Of a stretch of DNA of 62,193 nt, positions 18,016 to 24,508 are shown in pieces (positions within the stretch are counted from its first letter, which is position 1; each line of letters begins with the position of its first letter). Under the pieces are notes generated by a model. That model saw only the letters and a program-made list of their open reading frames with translations, was not told where the DNA came from and did no database searches. The DNA lies in assembly GCA_900318355.1 (NCBI GenBank), contig ONKE01000016.1, positions 1 through 62,193 on the forward strand, read 5' to 3'. The DNA is from an uncultured Bacteroidales bacterium (GTDB taxonomy: Bacteria; Bacteroidota; Bacteroidia; Bacteroidales; UBA932). Position numbers and translations under genes: made by a program.

Positions 18016-18918
18016 TCAATCCAACTTCTCCAGATACGCAGGATCGACCCATGATATGGCCACCAGCGCGACGCCCGTCAGGACAACCAGCAACTTGCGG
18101 TCTGCCTTAACCCGCTTGATATACCCCTCAACACCCTTATACATGCCGGCAACGACCCTAACTCGCTCCCCTTTACGGAAATTGGGACCGTCTACACCAA
18201 GATAATCGACCTTGCGACCATTCCTGGCCGACGTAACTATCTGAAAGCTTTTCATTTCAGCGTCCGAAATCGCCGCAGGCTCGCGAGTCACTATATCGCT
18301 GTAGTACAGAAATTCAGCCTCGTGGCGAAACTTGAAATCGCGCAGCCACTCGCTCGTGGACCTGACGAACATCAGCGACGGGATCAACGGCTTCTCAACA
18401 TACGTCAACTTCCCACCGGAATACTCCTCCACAACCTGCATAGCCACATACGTGCTCACGCCCTCTTCATGAATGAGTCCCTGCAAACGCTTGAGCCTAT
18501 TATAGAACACCTTCAGCGCATACCAATGCAACTCCTCATCCTTCTTGCTCCTCCTCCCCTGCCCCGGCCGCAACCCCTGCTCTGCCTCACCTAGACGCGA
18601 CACTTGTCCCGCTTGCCCCAACTGCGAACCCTGCTCTACCTGCTCACGCCGCCCCAGCAACGAACCCTGCTCAACCTCACCTGGCTGCGACGCTTCTTCC
18701 ACTTGCTCCAACTGCGAACCCTGCTCTCCCTGCTCACGCCGCCCCAGCAACGAACCCTGCTCAACCTCACCTGGCCGCGACACTTGTTCCGCTTGCCCCA
18801 ACTGCGAACCCTGCTCAATCTCACCCGGCTGCGACACTTGTCCAGCCTGCAACGCTTGAGAGGTCTGGGCCTTGGGGCCAGACTCCTGTGCCTGAGTCAA
18901 TTGCTGACCTTGATCCAT
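18016..18918 (-). CDS. UpxY-like NusG-family antiterminator with repetitive N-terminal extension
   Basis: A 300-residue protein. From residue 131 it is a NusG paralogue: HWYALKVFYNR begins the NGN domain and FRKGERVRVVAGMYKGVEGY is the KOW segment, ending near residue 300. Such UpxY-type factors bind RNA polymerase and let it read through long polysaccharide operons; first-gene position before the sugar-nucleotide genes fits. Family members are usually about 170-190 residues. The extra 130 residues are Gln/Glu/Gly-rich and built on a 30-residue repeat (GEVEQGSLLGRREQ at 50-63 and again at 80-93, with degenerate units around). The tail contains a hydrophobic stretch (KLLVVLTGVALVAIS). A promoter box sits about 215 bp upstream. 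Confidence 0.88.
   Translation of the reverse strand: MDQGQQLTQAQESGPKAQTSQALQAGQVSQPGEIEQGSQLGQAEQVSRPGEVEQGSLLGRREQGEQGSQLEQVEEASQPGEVEQGSLLGRREQVEQGSQLGQAGQVSRLGEAEQGLRPGQGRRSKKDEELHWYALKVFYNRLKRLQGLIHEEGVSTYVAMQVVEEYSGGKLTYVEKPLIPSLMFVRSTSEWLRDFKFRHEAEFLYYSDIVTREPAAISDAEMKSFQIVTSARNGRKVDYLGVDGPNFRKGERVRVVAGMYKGVEGYIKRVKADRKLLVVLTGVALVAISWVDPAYLEKLD
18556..18858. repeat. 90-bp coding tandem repeat in the NusG-like gene
   Basis: The word GCCCCAGCAACGAACCC occurs at 18651 and again at 18741, giving a 90-bp (30-codon) period, with further degenerate half-units on both sides that repeat ACTGCGAACCCTGCTC. Being a multiple of three, gain or loss of a unit would keep the frame and change only the length of the N-terminal extension. 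Adjacent units are nearly identical, suggesting recent expansion. Confidence 0.85.
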
Positions 18919-19133
18919 CTATTCGGAATTGATTCTTCTGAACAGCATACTTCTCCCACTCCTACACGGCGAACAAAAACTCTGATAATCAAAGAATTAC
19001 CAGTTTCACCCCAGGTAGCAGGCGCCAGGCCCGACAGGTTTAGTCCCCTGCACGCCGGCAGCATCTCTATCCAGAGCGCAAAACCGGGAGCCCCCGATTG
19101 CAGATTAATTAAAATACTCTCCCACAATCTTTG

Positions 19134-19141
19134 CAAATTTA
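19134..19141 (-). promoter_or_regulatory. Promoter -7 box for the polysaccharide operon
   Basis: On the minus strand the sequence reads TAAATTTG, matching the Bacteroidota TAnnTTTG box. It lies about 215 bp upstream of the UpxY-like start, leaving a long leader as is usual for UpxY-controlled operons. No flanking inverted repeats of an invertible promoter were recognised. Confidence 0.5.
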
Positions 19142-19274
19142 TGAAAAAATTATGACAAAATCGCGTTTTTTCCAACATTTTGACGAATTTATCCTTCGGA
19201 TAATCTTTGCCCGCCAACACCAAATCGCCACCTCCCGCCCTCACCGCCGCCTCAACCCATCCCTAACCACATCC

Positions 19275-19432
19275 AGACGCCATTTTCAACACGCCACCTC
19301 CAACATCCAACATTCGACATCCTGACCAACATCCAACACCCAGCGCCCCACCTCCCACATCCAACACCAAGCACCCCACCTTCCACATCCAACACCCAGC
19401 ATCCCACATCCTACCTCCCCTCTCCACTTCAC
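19275..19432. repeat. Degenerate short tandem repeat (CATCCAACAC-type)
   Basis: Around ten units related to CATCCAACAC or CCACATCCAACACC lie head to tail, with almost no G on the plus strand. No believable protein is encoded on either strand. It resembles a decayed minisatellite upstream of the polysaccharide promoter. Confidence 0.7.
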
Positions 19433-19662
19433 CAAACGAACCAACAGTCACCTATCATCGCAACCCTCCGACAAAAAACCACAACACCACTCCTCCACAA
19501 CCATCTCTCCTCTCCGTCCATTGCAACAACACACGGTAGCGCCGCGAGCCGCTGTATCGAGCTCGCTAGGCCGCGAACGCGTGTTGTAGCCAGCGGCGTG
19601 CGTTCTTGACGCCGGCGGTGCAATCAGCCAATGTCTTCTGGTAAACCATTATCAGGACTAAC

Positions 19663-19783
19663 GAAAACACGTAAAATGCAAACATTTGATAACAAATCAT
19701 TTATCACATCGTCTTTCGAAAATAATTCCAAAGACATGTCGGTAATCCATTACTAGCAAAGCACTTCCATTTTACGTGTTTTC
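19663..19783. repeat. REP-like palindromic element, copy 1
   Basis: This 121-bp element is bounded by a perfect 16-bp inverted repeat, GAAAACACGTAAAATG at 19663-19678 and its complement at 19768-19783. The interior (AACATTTGATAAC, then CTTTCGAAAATAATT, then AAAGACATGTCGG) is nearly identical to the element touching the transposase gene at 35.9 kb. Confidence 0.85.
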
Positions 19784-20042
19784 AGCCCAGCACATGCGCA
19801 AACTAGCCTATGCTGCCCCAGCCAAAACACCAAGTCCCATGTTTGAGGCCGATACTTGTAGGAAAACACGCCCGAAAACTGCAAGCCTCAACGCAACCTA
19901 TTGCAACAACACACGGTAGCGCCGCGAGCCGCTATCTCGAGCTCGCTAGGCCGCGAACGCGTGTTGTAGCCGGCGGCTGTCGCATTTGCCGCCGGCGGTG
20001 CAATCAGCCAATGTATTCAGGTTAACAATTATCAGGACTAGC

Positions 20043-20160
20043 GAAAACGCGTAAAACGCAAACATTTGATAACAAATCATTTATCACATCGTCTTTCGAA
20101 AATAAATCCAAAGACATGTCGGTAATCCATTACTAGCATAGCACTTACATTTTACAGCAA
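20043..20160. repeat. REP-like palindromic element, copy 2
   Basis: Second copy inside the 380-bp array. The left end GAAAACGCGTAAAACG is kept, but the right end (CATTTTACAGC) has lost pairing beyond the central bases. The interior is almost the same as copy 1. Confidence 0.85.
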
Positions 20161-20420
20161 TTCAGCCCAGCTACATGCGCAAACTAGCCTATGCTGCCCC
20201 AGCCAAAACACCAAGTCCCATGTTGGAGACCGATACTTGTAGGAAAACACGTACGAAAACTGCAAGCCTCAACGCAACCTATTGCAACAACACACGGTAG
20301 CGCCGCGAGCCGCTGTATCGAGCTCGCCAGGCCGCGGACGCGTGTTGTAGCCGGCGGCGGTCGTTCTTGCCGACGGCGATGCAATCAGATTGCGACTCTG
20401 GTTAACTCTATCTGCAGGAT

Positions 20421-20540
20421 AAACCGCGTGGAGGCAAAACACCTGCAGATCAGCATTTTATGCAAAATGCCTGTCCCGAAATCGCGACAGGCATTTTGCA
20501 TAAGTTCCTACTAGTTAATGGATTGTCCTCCACGCGTTTA
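20421..20540. repeat. Nested inverted-repeat element with strong hairpin
   Basis: The outer arms CGCGTGGAGG (20425-20434) and CCTCCACGCG (20527-20536) are perfect. Inside lies a perfect 18-bp stem, TTATGCAAAATGCCTGTC (20458-20475) with its complement at 20486-20503, around a 10-base loop. The layout suggests a small non-autonomous palindromic element; no uridine run follows the stem, so it is not a typical terminator. Confidence 0.75.
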
Positions 20541-20685
20541 CGGGTCATTTTGTGAACACTCAGAATATGGCAAATCACAATCGAAAATCTTGGTCGTTTC
20601 GATGGGCTCAACGAACACGTTATGAAGGTCACAGTTACTGGCGATCACAGCAGTTTCGACAGGCTCGACGCCTGCAAGACTTGGG

Positions 20686-20782
20686 TCACCGCTGCCGGCA
20701 TATACGACCGCCGGCAGCTACAAGCGAGCACGCGACTTAGCGGGCTCGAGATAGCGGCCCGCACGCTGCTTCGCTTGTTGAC
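20686..20782 (-). repeat. Inverted, diverged copy of the GC-rich cruciform part
   Basis: Read on the minus strand, this stretch shares GCCGCTATCTCGAG and the following order of hairpins with the cruciform part of the 380-bp repeat. Arms GCTGCCGGC (20691-20699) and GCCGGCAGC (20710-20718) pair, as do CAAGCGA (20721) and TCGCTTG (20771). Two nearby words, TTTCGATGGGCTCAAC and TTTCGACAGGCTCGAC, look like another dispersed repeat. Confidence 0.65.
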
Positions 20783-21155
20783 CAGTGCGCTATAAGATAG
20801 GCCACAATTAGTTCCATAAATTACAGAAATACAGGTATTTATGTAAAATAAGCGGCCAGATTTTGCGACGATTATCAGAACGAATAATCGCATATAGCCA
20901 TGCGGAGGGTTCCGGAACGAATAGGGCGGAAACGGACAGTGTGTGGGCGAGGCGTTGGGATGTGGGAAGGAGAGCGCGGGAGTGCGTGGGAATGTGGAGG
21001 AAACGGTGACGCGGAGCGGCAGGACGGCGTCTGTTTGAGGACGTTAGATGGCCCTTGTGGCCGGCTAAAAGGACGAGTTCGCCGTCCAGTGACCGGGGTT
21101 GGACCGTTTCCGCCCGTCAGTCCCGGGGCCCTCCGCCTGGCGACTTGGATGCAAA
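20783..21155. other. Intergenic stretch, no gene recognised
   Basis: The sequence is AT-rich to about 20900 and then G-rich up to the recR stop. Open frames here have skewed composition and no recognisable protein features, so none is called. Confidence 0.5.
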
Positions 21156-21908
21156 CTACCCGGCGGTGGGGGCGAAGGGTTGGCGGGCGATGATGGAGCG
21201 GCCGAGGGTCAGTTCGTCGGCGTATTCGAGGTCGTCGCCGAAACCGAGGCCGCGCGCAAGGGTCGTGACGCGCACTCCGAAAGGGGCGATCTGGCGGTAG
21301 ATGTAGAACGCGGTCGTTTCTCCTTCCACGTCGCCGCCCAGGGCCAGAATGACTTCAAGGTCCGACGCAGGAACGCCGCGCGAAACGGCCATGTCAGCCT
21401 CAGAATCGGCTGACGGAAACTGGTCGGAAGCGCCGCGCGAGCCATCCGCACCAGCAGCGCCCAACGAAGGATAATCACCGCCTGAAGTCGCAGCTGAAAT
21501 GCGCGCAACTAACTCCTTGATGGTCAGGTCGGAGGGGCCGATGCCGCCGATGGGGGAAATGATGCCGCCGAGGACGTGGTAGAGACCGTGATATTGGCCG
21601 GTATTTTCGATGCTCATGACGTCGCGGACGCTTTCGACAACGCAGATGGTAGAGCGGTCGCGGGTATGGTCGCGGCAGATGGAACATTCCTCCTCGTCAG
21701 AGATCATGCGGCAGGTCCGGCAGTAATGAACCTCGTCCCGAAGACGGTCGATGCTGCCGGTAAGATGATGGACGTTTTCGGCGGGCTGACGAAGCAGATG
21801 GAGGGCCAGGCGAAGGGCGCTTCGATGACCTATCCCGGGAAGGGATCCGATTGCTTCGACGGCGTCTTCGAGAAGCGCCGAAGGGTATTTTTGTTTAATT
21901 ATCGACAT
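21156..21908 (-). CDS. recR: Recombination mediator RecR with a TOPRIM loop insertion
   Basis: RecR works with RecO and RecF to load RecA at gaps. The start is ATG 21908 (MSIIKQKYPSALLEDAV); the longer frame is a shadow of pnuC. A helix-hairpin-helix region (IGSLPGIGHRSALRLALHLL) is followed by the four-cysteine zinc finger (CRTCRMISDEEECSIC) and the TOPRIM domain (VVESVRDVMSIE, then EVILALGGDVEGETTAFYI). The 250-residue length exceeds the usual 200: about 45 Gly/Ala/Ser/Asp-rich residues are inserted between KELVARI and EVILAL, where Bacteroides RecR has only a few. The DNA for it contains a perfect GTCAGCC/GGCTGAC hairpin near 21394-21415. It overlaps the pnuC end by 14 bp. Confidence 0.93.
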   Translation of the reverse strand: MSIIKQKYPSALLEDAVEAIGSLPGIGHRSALRLALHLLRQPAENVHHLTGSIDRLRDEVHYCRTCRMISDEEECSICRDHTRDRSTICVVESVRDVMSIENTGQYHGLYHVLGGIISPIGGIGPSDLTIKELVARISAATSGGDYPSLGAAGADGSRGASDQFPSADSEADMAVSRGVPASDLEVILALGGDVEGETTAFYIYRQIAPFGVRVTTLARGLGFGDDLEYADELTLGRSIIARQPFAPTAG

Positions 21909-22566
21909 AGGTTCCTTTTCTGGTCCAATGGAAATATCCATAGACGGCGGACGCCGCATAAGCGAAATATAGGAATGCCATCCACCACAGGCCGGACACG
22001 GCACATAGGACGGTCGAAAGCAGATCGGCGACTATCCACAATATCCATTGCTGAGGAATCGACAACGCCAGCCACACCGTCGCAACGGCACTCAGCACAG
22101 TCACGACCGCATCCAGAACCGACGACGAATCCCCGATAGCACGCAACAGAAAAAACAGCCCAATAGACCCTGCTATCGTAGCAACACAACTGATAATCAA
22201 AGTTTTAGTTGAAAGACTCCGAAGGTGAATCACCCTGCCCGGTTCCGCCTCGCCAGCGGGCTCCGATGTCGCCCTTGCGGAGGCTGAAATACCTGACGCT
22301 TCAGTCGAGCCGGAATCAACGCGGGGACCTCCCCCAACCTTCCTCGCATCGCGGCGCCACTGGATGAAGCCCCAGACGGAGACGGCGACGTAGTAGACGT
22401 TGAGCGCCATGGAGGCCCAGAGGTGTTGCGTAGCAAAGGAATACGCGCACGCGACGCCCGTGAGGACGCCGAGGACCCACATCGCATTGCGCTGGCCTAT
22501 CTCCAGAACGACATAGGCCAGGCCCGAGACGAGGGCGAAAATTTCGATGGCACCCGCCAGATCCAC
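21895..22566 (-). CDS. pnuC: PnuC-type nicotinamide riboside transporter
   Basis: A 223-residue inner-membrane protein with about seven hydrophobic segments. The C-terminal block WILWIVADLLSTVLC ... FAYAASAVYGYFHW is characteristic of PnuC, which imports nicotinamide riboside or a related vitamin. The usual length is nearer 190; the excess is a polar, Gly/Ser/Ala-rich loop (GGGPRVDSGSTEASG onwards) after WGFIQWRRDARK. The first residues MDLAGAIEIFALVSGLAY form the first membrane helix. It sits between the FKBP gene (19 bp upstream) and recR, which it overlaps. Specificity within the family is not shown. Confidence 0.85.
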   Translation of the reverse strand: MDLAGAIEIFALVSGLAYVVLEIGQRNAMWVLGVLTGVACAYSFATQHLWASMALNVYYVAVSVWGFIQWRRDARKVGGGPRVDSGSTEASGISASARATSEPAGEAEPGRVIHLRSLSTKTLIISCVATIAGSIGLFFLLRAIGDSSSVLDAVVTVLSAVATVWLALSIPQQWILWIVADLLSTVLCAVSGLWWMAFLYFAYAASAVYGYFHWTRKGTYVDN

Positions 22567-22585
22567 GGCAGCGAAAGGGATGCCC

Positions 22586-23191
22586 CTACAGAACCTTGAG
22601 CAGCTCGACGCGGAAGATCAGCGCGGCGCAGGGCGGAATGGCACCATGGGCACCCGCCTCGCCATAGGCCAGCTGGTAAGGGATAAACAACTCCCACTCA
22701 GCACCTTCGCCCATCAGCTGAAGAGCCTCCGTCCAACCGGCGATAACCTGGTTGACACCGAAAACGGCGGGTTCGCCACGCTTGTAGGACGAATCGAACA
22801 CCTGGCCGTTGGTGAACTTGCCCTCATAGTGGCAGCGGACCTTGTCGGTCTTGCCGGGCATCTTGTCATTACCTTCCTTGATAACCCTGTATTGCAGGCC
22901 GCTGGGCAGGACGACGACGCCCTTTTCCTTGGCGTTTTTGCGGAGGAATTCCTCACCGTCCTTCTTCATAACGCCGGCGATTTCGGCCTCTTCCGCAGCC
23001 TTTTCAGCCTCGAGCGAAGCGAAATAGTCGTTGAGGATGGCTCCGGCCTCTTCATAGTCCAGCGCGGGCTGCGCTCCGGTCATCGTGGCCTTGACTCCGG
23101 CGGCGAAATCGTCGAAGGAAAGGTCCTTCACACCTGATTGGAGCATATTGTGGGCAATGCTCATGCCCAATGCATAGGATTTCTTGTCCAT
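22586..23191 (-). CDS. FKBP-type peptidyl-prolyl cis-trans isomerase
   Basis: A 201-residue protein with an N-terminal dimerisation-like helical region (MDKKSYALGMSIAHNML) followed from about residue 100 by an FKBP domain: LPSGLQYRVIKEGN, VRCHYEGKFTNGQVFDSS, VIAGWTEALQLMGEGAEWELFIP and LAYGEAGAHGAIPPCAALIFRVELL. It resembles FklB/FkpA-type foldases. No signal peptide is visible, so cytoplasmic. It has its own promoter box upstream and is followed by pnuC and recR in the same direction. Confidence 0.92.
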   Translation of the reverse strand: MDKKSYALGMSIAHNMLQSGVKDLSFDDFAAGVKATMTGAQPALDYEEAGAILNDYFASLEAEKAAEEAEIAGVMKKDGEEFLRKNAKEKGVVVLPSGLQYRVIKEGNDKMPGKTDKVRCHYEGKFTNGQVFDSSYKRGEPAVFGVNQVIAGWTEALQLMGEGAEWELFIPYQLAYGEAGAHGAIPPCAALIFRVELLKVL

Positions 23192-23211
23192 AAGGCTTGT
23201 TTTAATCCTTG

Positions 23212-23219
23212 CAAAGATA
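23212..23219 (-). promoter_or_regulatory. Promoter -7 box for the FKBP gene
   Basis: On the minus strand the sequence reads TATCTTTG followed by CA, the commonest form of the Bacteroidota box in this window. It lies 21 bp upstream of the FKBP start codon, so the leader is very short. Confidence 0.7.
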
Positions 23220-23264
23220 GAGGAATATTTCCATTTTTCCGCTTGCCGTTCGGCGGAAATTCGC

Positions 23265-23272
23265 TACATTTG
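23265..23272 (+). promoter_or_regulatory. Promoter -7 box for the DUF5692-like gene
   Basis: TACATTTG matches TAnnTTTG and lies 58 bp before the ATG at 23331, back to back with the FKBP promoter. Confidence 0.55.
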
Positions 23273-23330
23273 CCCCGCTGAACACATAAGAACGCACTTA
23301 AACACTTATTATAACCAAACCTAACTAATT

Positions 23331-24419
23331 ATGTTATTTCATGTTTACGGGGCAAATGCCCTCCCTCAGTGGCTTGCCCTCATCGGCGTTCTCGTGGGAC
23401 TCATCCTCCTGAACGAGTTTGCCCGTAAAACCAAATTCGGCGGAGCCGTAATGTTCTTCGCAGTCCCGGCCGCCCTCACCATCTACTTCATCGCCATCGC
23501 CATCGGCGTCCGTCTCGGACAGGATTGGGCCATCAACAACCAGACCCACATGTACATGAACGGATGGTTCCACTATGCCAAGCTCTACGCCGCGCTCACC
23601 GGCTGCATCGGCTTCATGATGATCAAATATGGCTGGGGCATCGGCAAGGAACACTGGTTCAAACCCTTCCCCTTCATCATCGTGGCGATCAACATCCTCA
23701 TCGCCGTGGTCTCCGACTTCGAGTCCGCAGTGATGGGCTGGAACAAATGGTGGCTCTCCAGCGAAGGCGTGTGGCTCTATGGCGGCTGGCACAACGTGAT
23801 GAACGGCGTGGCCGGTCTTCTGAACATCTTCTGTATGACCGCATGGTGGTCCGTCTACTCCTCCAAGGACAAGACCGACATGGTATGGCCCGACATGACC
23901 TGGGTCTACATCGTGGTCTACGACGTGTGGAACTTCGCCTACACCTACAACTGCCTCCCCACCCACTCCTGGTTCTGCGGTATCGCCCTGCTTCTCGCCC
24001 CGACCATCGCAGCCCTGCTCTGGAACAAGGGCGGCTGGATCCAGAACCGCGCCAACACCCTGGCCATCTGGTGTATGTTCGCACAGGTGTTCCCTCTCTT
24101 CCAGGAAGTCTTCAAGGACGGCTTCTTCAAGTTCAACTGGGTCACCCTCCCCGTCCAGTATCCTGAAGGCATCGAGACCATCAAGCAGATCTATGCTGCC
24201 GCAGGTGGCGACGCCGCAACCGTCGGTACCACAGTCACTTCCGTGGCCGCGAATCCTACCGCAATGACGGTGGTCAGCGCCCTCGCCCTGATTGTCAACG
24301 CCGTTGCCCTGGGCTACATCATCTACACCTCCTGCAAGCGTCACATCAACCCTTACAAGGAAGACGTCTTCATCAACCAGCGCTACTACAAAGAGGCTGC
24401 AGCCCGCATCGCCGAGTAA
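23331..24419 (+). CDS. Polytopic membrane protein, probably DUF5692 family
   Basis: A 362-residue protein with roughly nine or ten hydrophobic segments and many tryptophans (GWNKWWLSSEGVWLYGGWHNV, MVWPDMTWVYIVVYDVWNFAY). It has no signal peptide beyond the first membrane helix and ends in a short charged tail. I associate this layout with DUF5692, found in gut Bacteroidota and Firmicutes, whose function is not known to me. It is a single-gene unit: its own promoter, and a terminator right after the stop. Codon use is very biased toward GC-ending codons, suggesting good expression. Confidence 0.7.
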   Translation: MLFHVYGANALPQWLALIGVLVGLILLNEFARKTKFGGAVMFFAVPAALTIYFIAIAIGVRLGQDWAINNQTHMYMNGWFHYAKLYAALTGCIGFMMIKYGWGIGKEHWFKPFPFIIVAINILIAVVSDFESAVMGWNKWWLSSEGVWLYGGWHNVMNGVAGLLNIFCMTAWWSVYSSKDKTDMVWPDMTWVYIVVYDVWNFAYTYNCLPTHSWFCGIALLLAPTIAALLWNKGGWIQNRANTLAIWCMFAQVFPLFQEVFKDGFFKFNWVTLPVQYPEGIETIKQIYAAAGGDAATVGTTVTSVAANPTAMTVVSALALIVNAVALGYIIYTSCKRHINPYKEDVFINQRYYKEAAARIAE

Positions 24420-24440
24420 GCATCCCCTTCCCATACCATA

Positions 24441-24471
24441 CTGCCGACCTCAAAGGGCCGGCAGTTTTTTT
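24441..24471 (+). terminator. Rho-independent terminator
   Basis: CTGCCGACC and GGGCCGGCAG form a stem around a short loop, followed by seven thymines, 21 bp after the stop of the DUF5692-like gene. Confidence 0.85.
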
Positions 24472-24494
24472 ATGTCATCAAGCGAATAAATTGC

Positions 24495-24502
24495 TATCTT
24501 TG
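24495..24502 (+). promoter_or_regulatory. Promoter -7 box for lnt
   Basis: TATCTTTG ends only 6 bp before the ATG at 24509. This argues against the longer frame starting at TTG 24491 and implies a leaderless or almost leaderless transcript. Confidence 0.7.
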
Positions 24503-24508
24503 CATGAT

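Larger units (their letters stand above)
19521..20384. repeat. 380-bp tandem repeat, two full copies and one partial
   Basis: Copies start with TTGCAACAACACACGG at 19521, 19901 and 20282, so the period is 380-381 bp; the third stops after about 103 bp. Each full unit has a GC-rich cruciform part (outer arms TTGCA/TGCAA; inner arms such as CCGGCGGC with GCCGCCGG in copy two) and an AT-rich palindromic part that also flanks the transposase gene at 35 kb, followed by a spacer. Copies differ by scattered substitutions. No gene is encoded. Confidence 0.9.

Noticed and set aside
18016-18918. Invertible promoter controlling the polysaccharide operon
   Set aside because: UpxY loci in Bacteroides fragilis often have one, but I found no matching inverted repeats flanking the box at 19134-19141.
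18919-19244. A 115-residue protein upstream of the NusG-like gene
   Set aside because: The frame spans the promoter box and leader, has no family features and shares the 5' region expected for an UpxY leader.
19521-20384. Integron attC array
   Set aside because: Repeated imperfect palindromes with AAC/GTT near the ends suggested attC sites, but there are no cassette genes, no integrase, and the spacing is a simple tandem duplication.
19521-20384. CRISPR array
   Set aside because: The repeats are 380 bp long, only two to three, with no short unique spacers and no cas genes.
20900-21413. Several plus-strand frames near the recR end
   Set aside because: Arg/Gly-rich without motifs; they are partly antisense to recR.
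23334-24434. A 366-residue minus-strand protein opposite the DUF5692-like gene
   Set aside because: Gly/Asp/Val/His-rich composition is typical of an antisense shadow, while the plus-strand frame has membrane segments, promoter and terminator.
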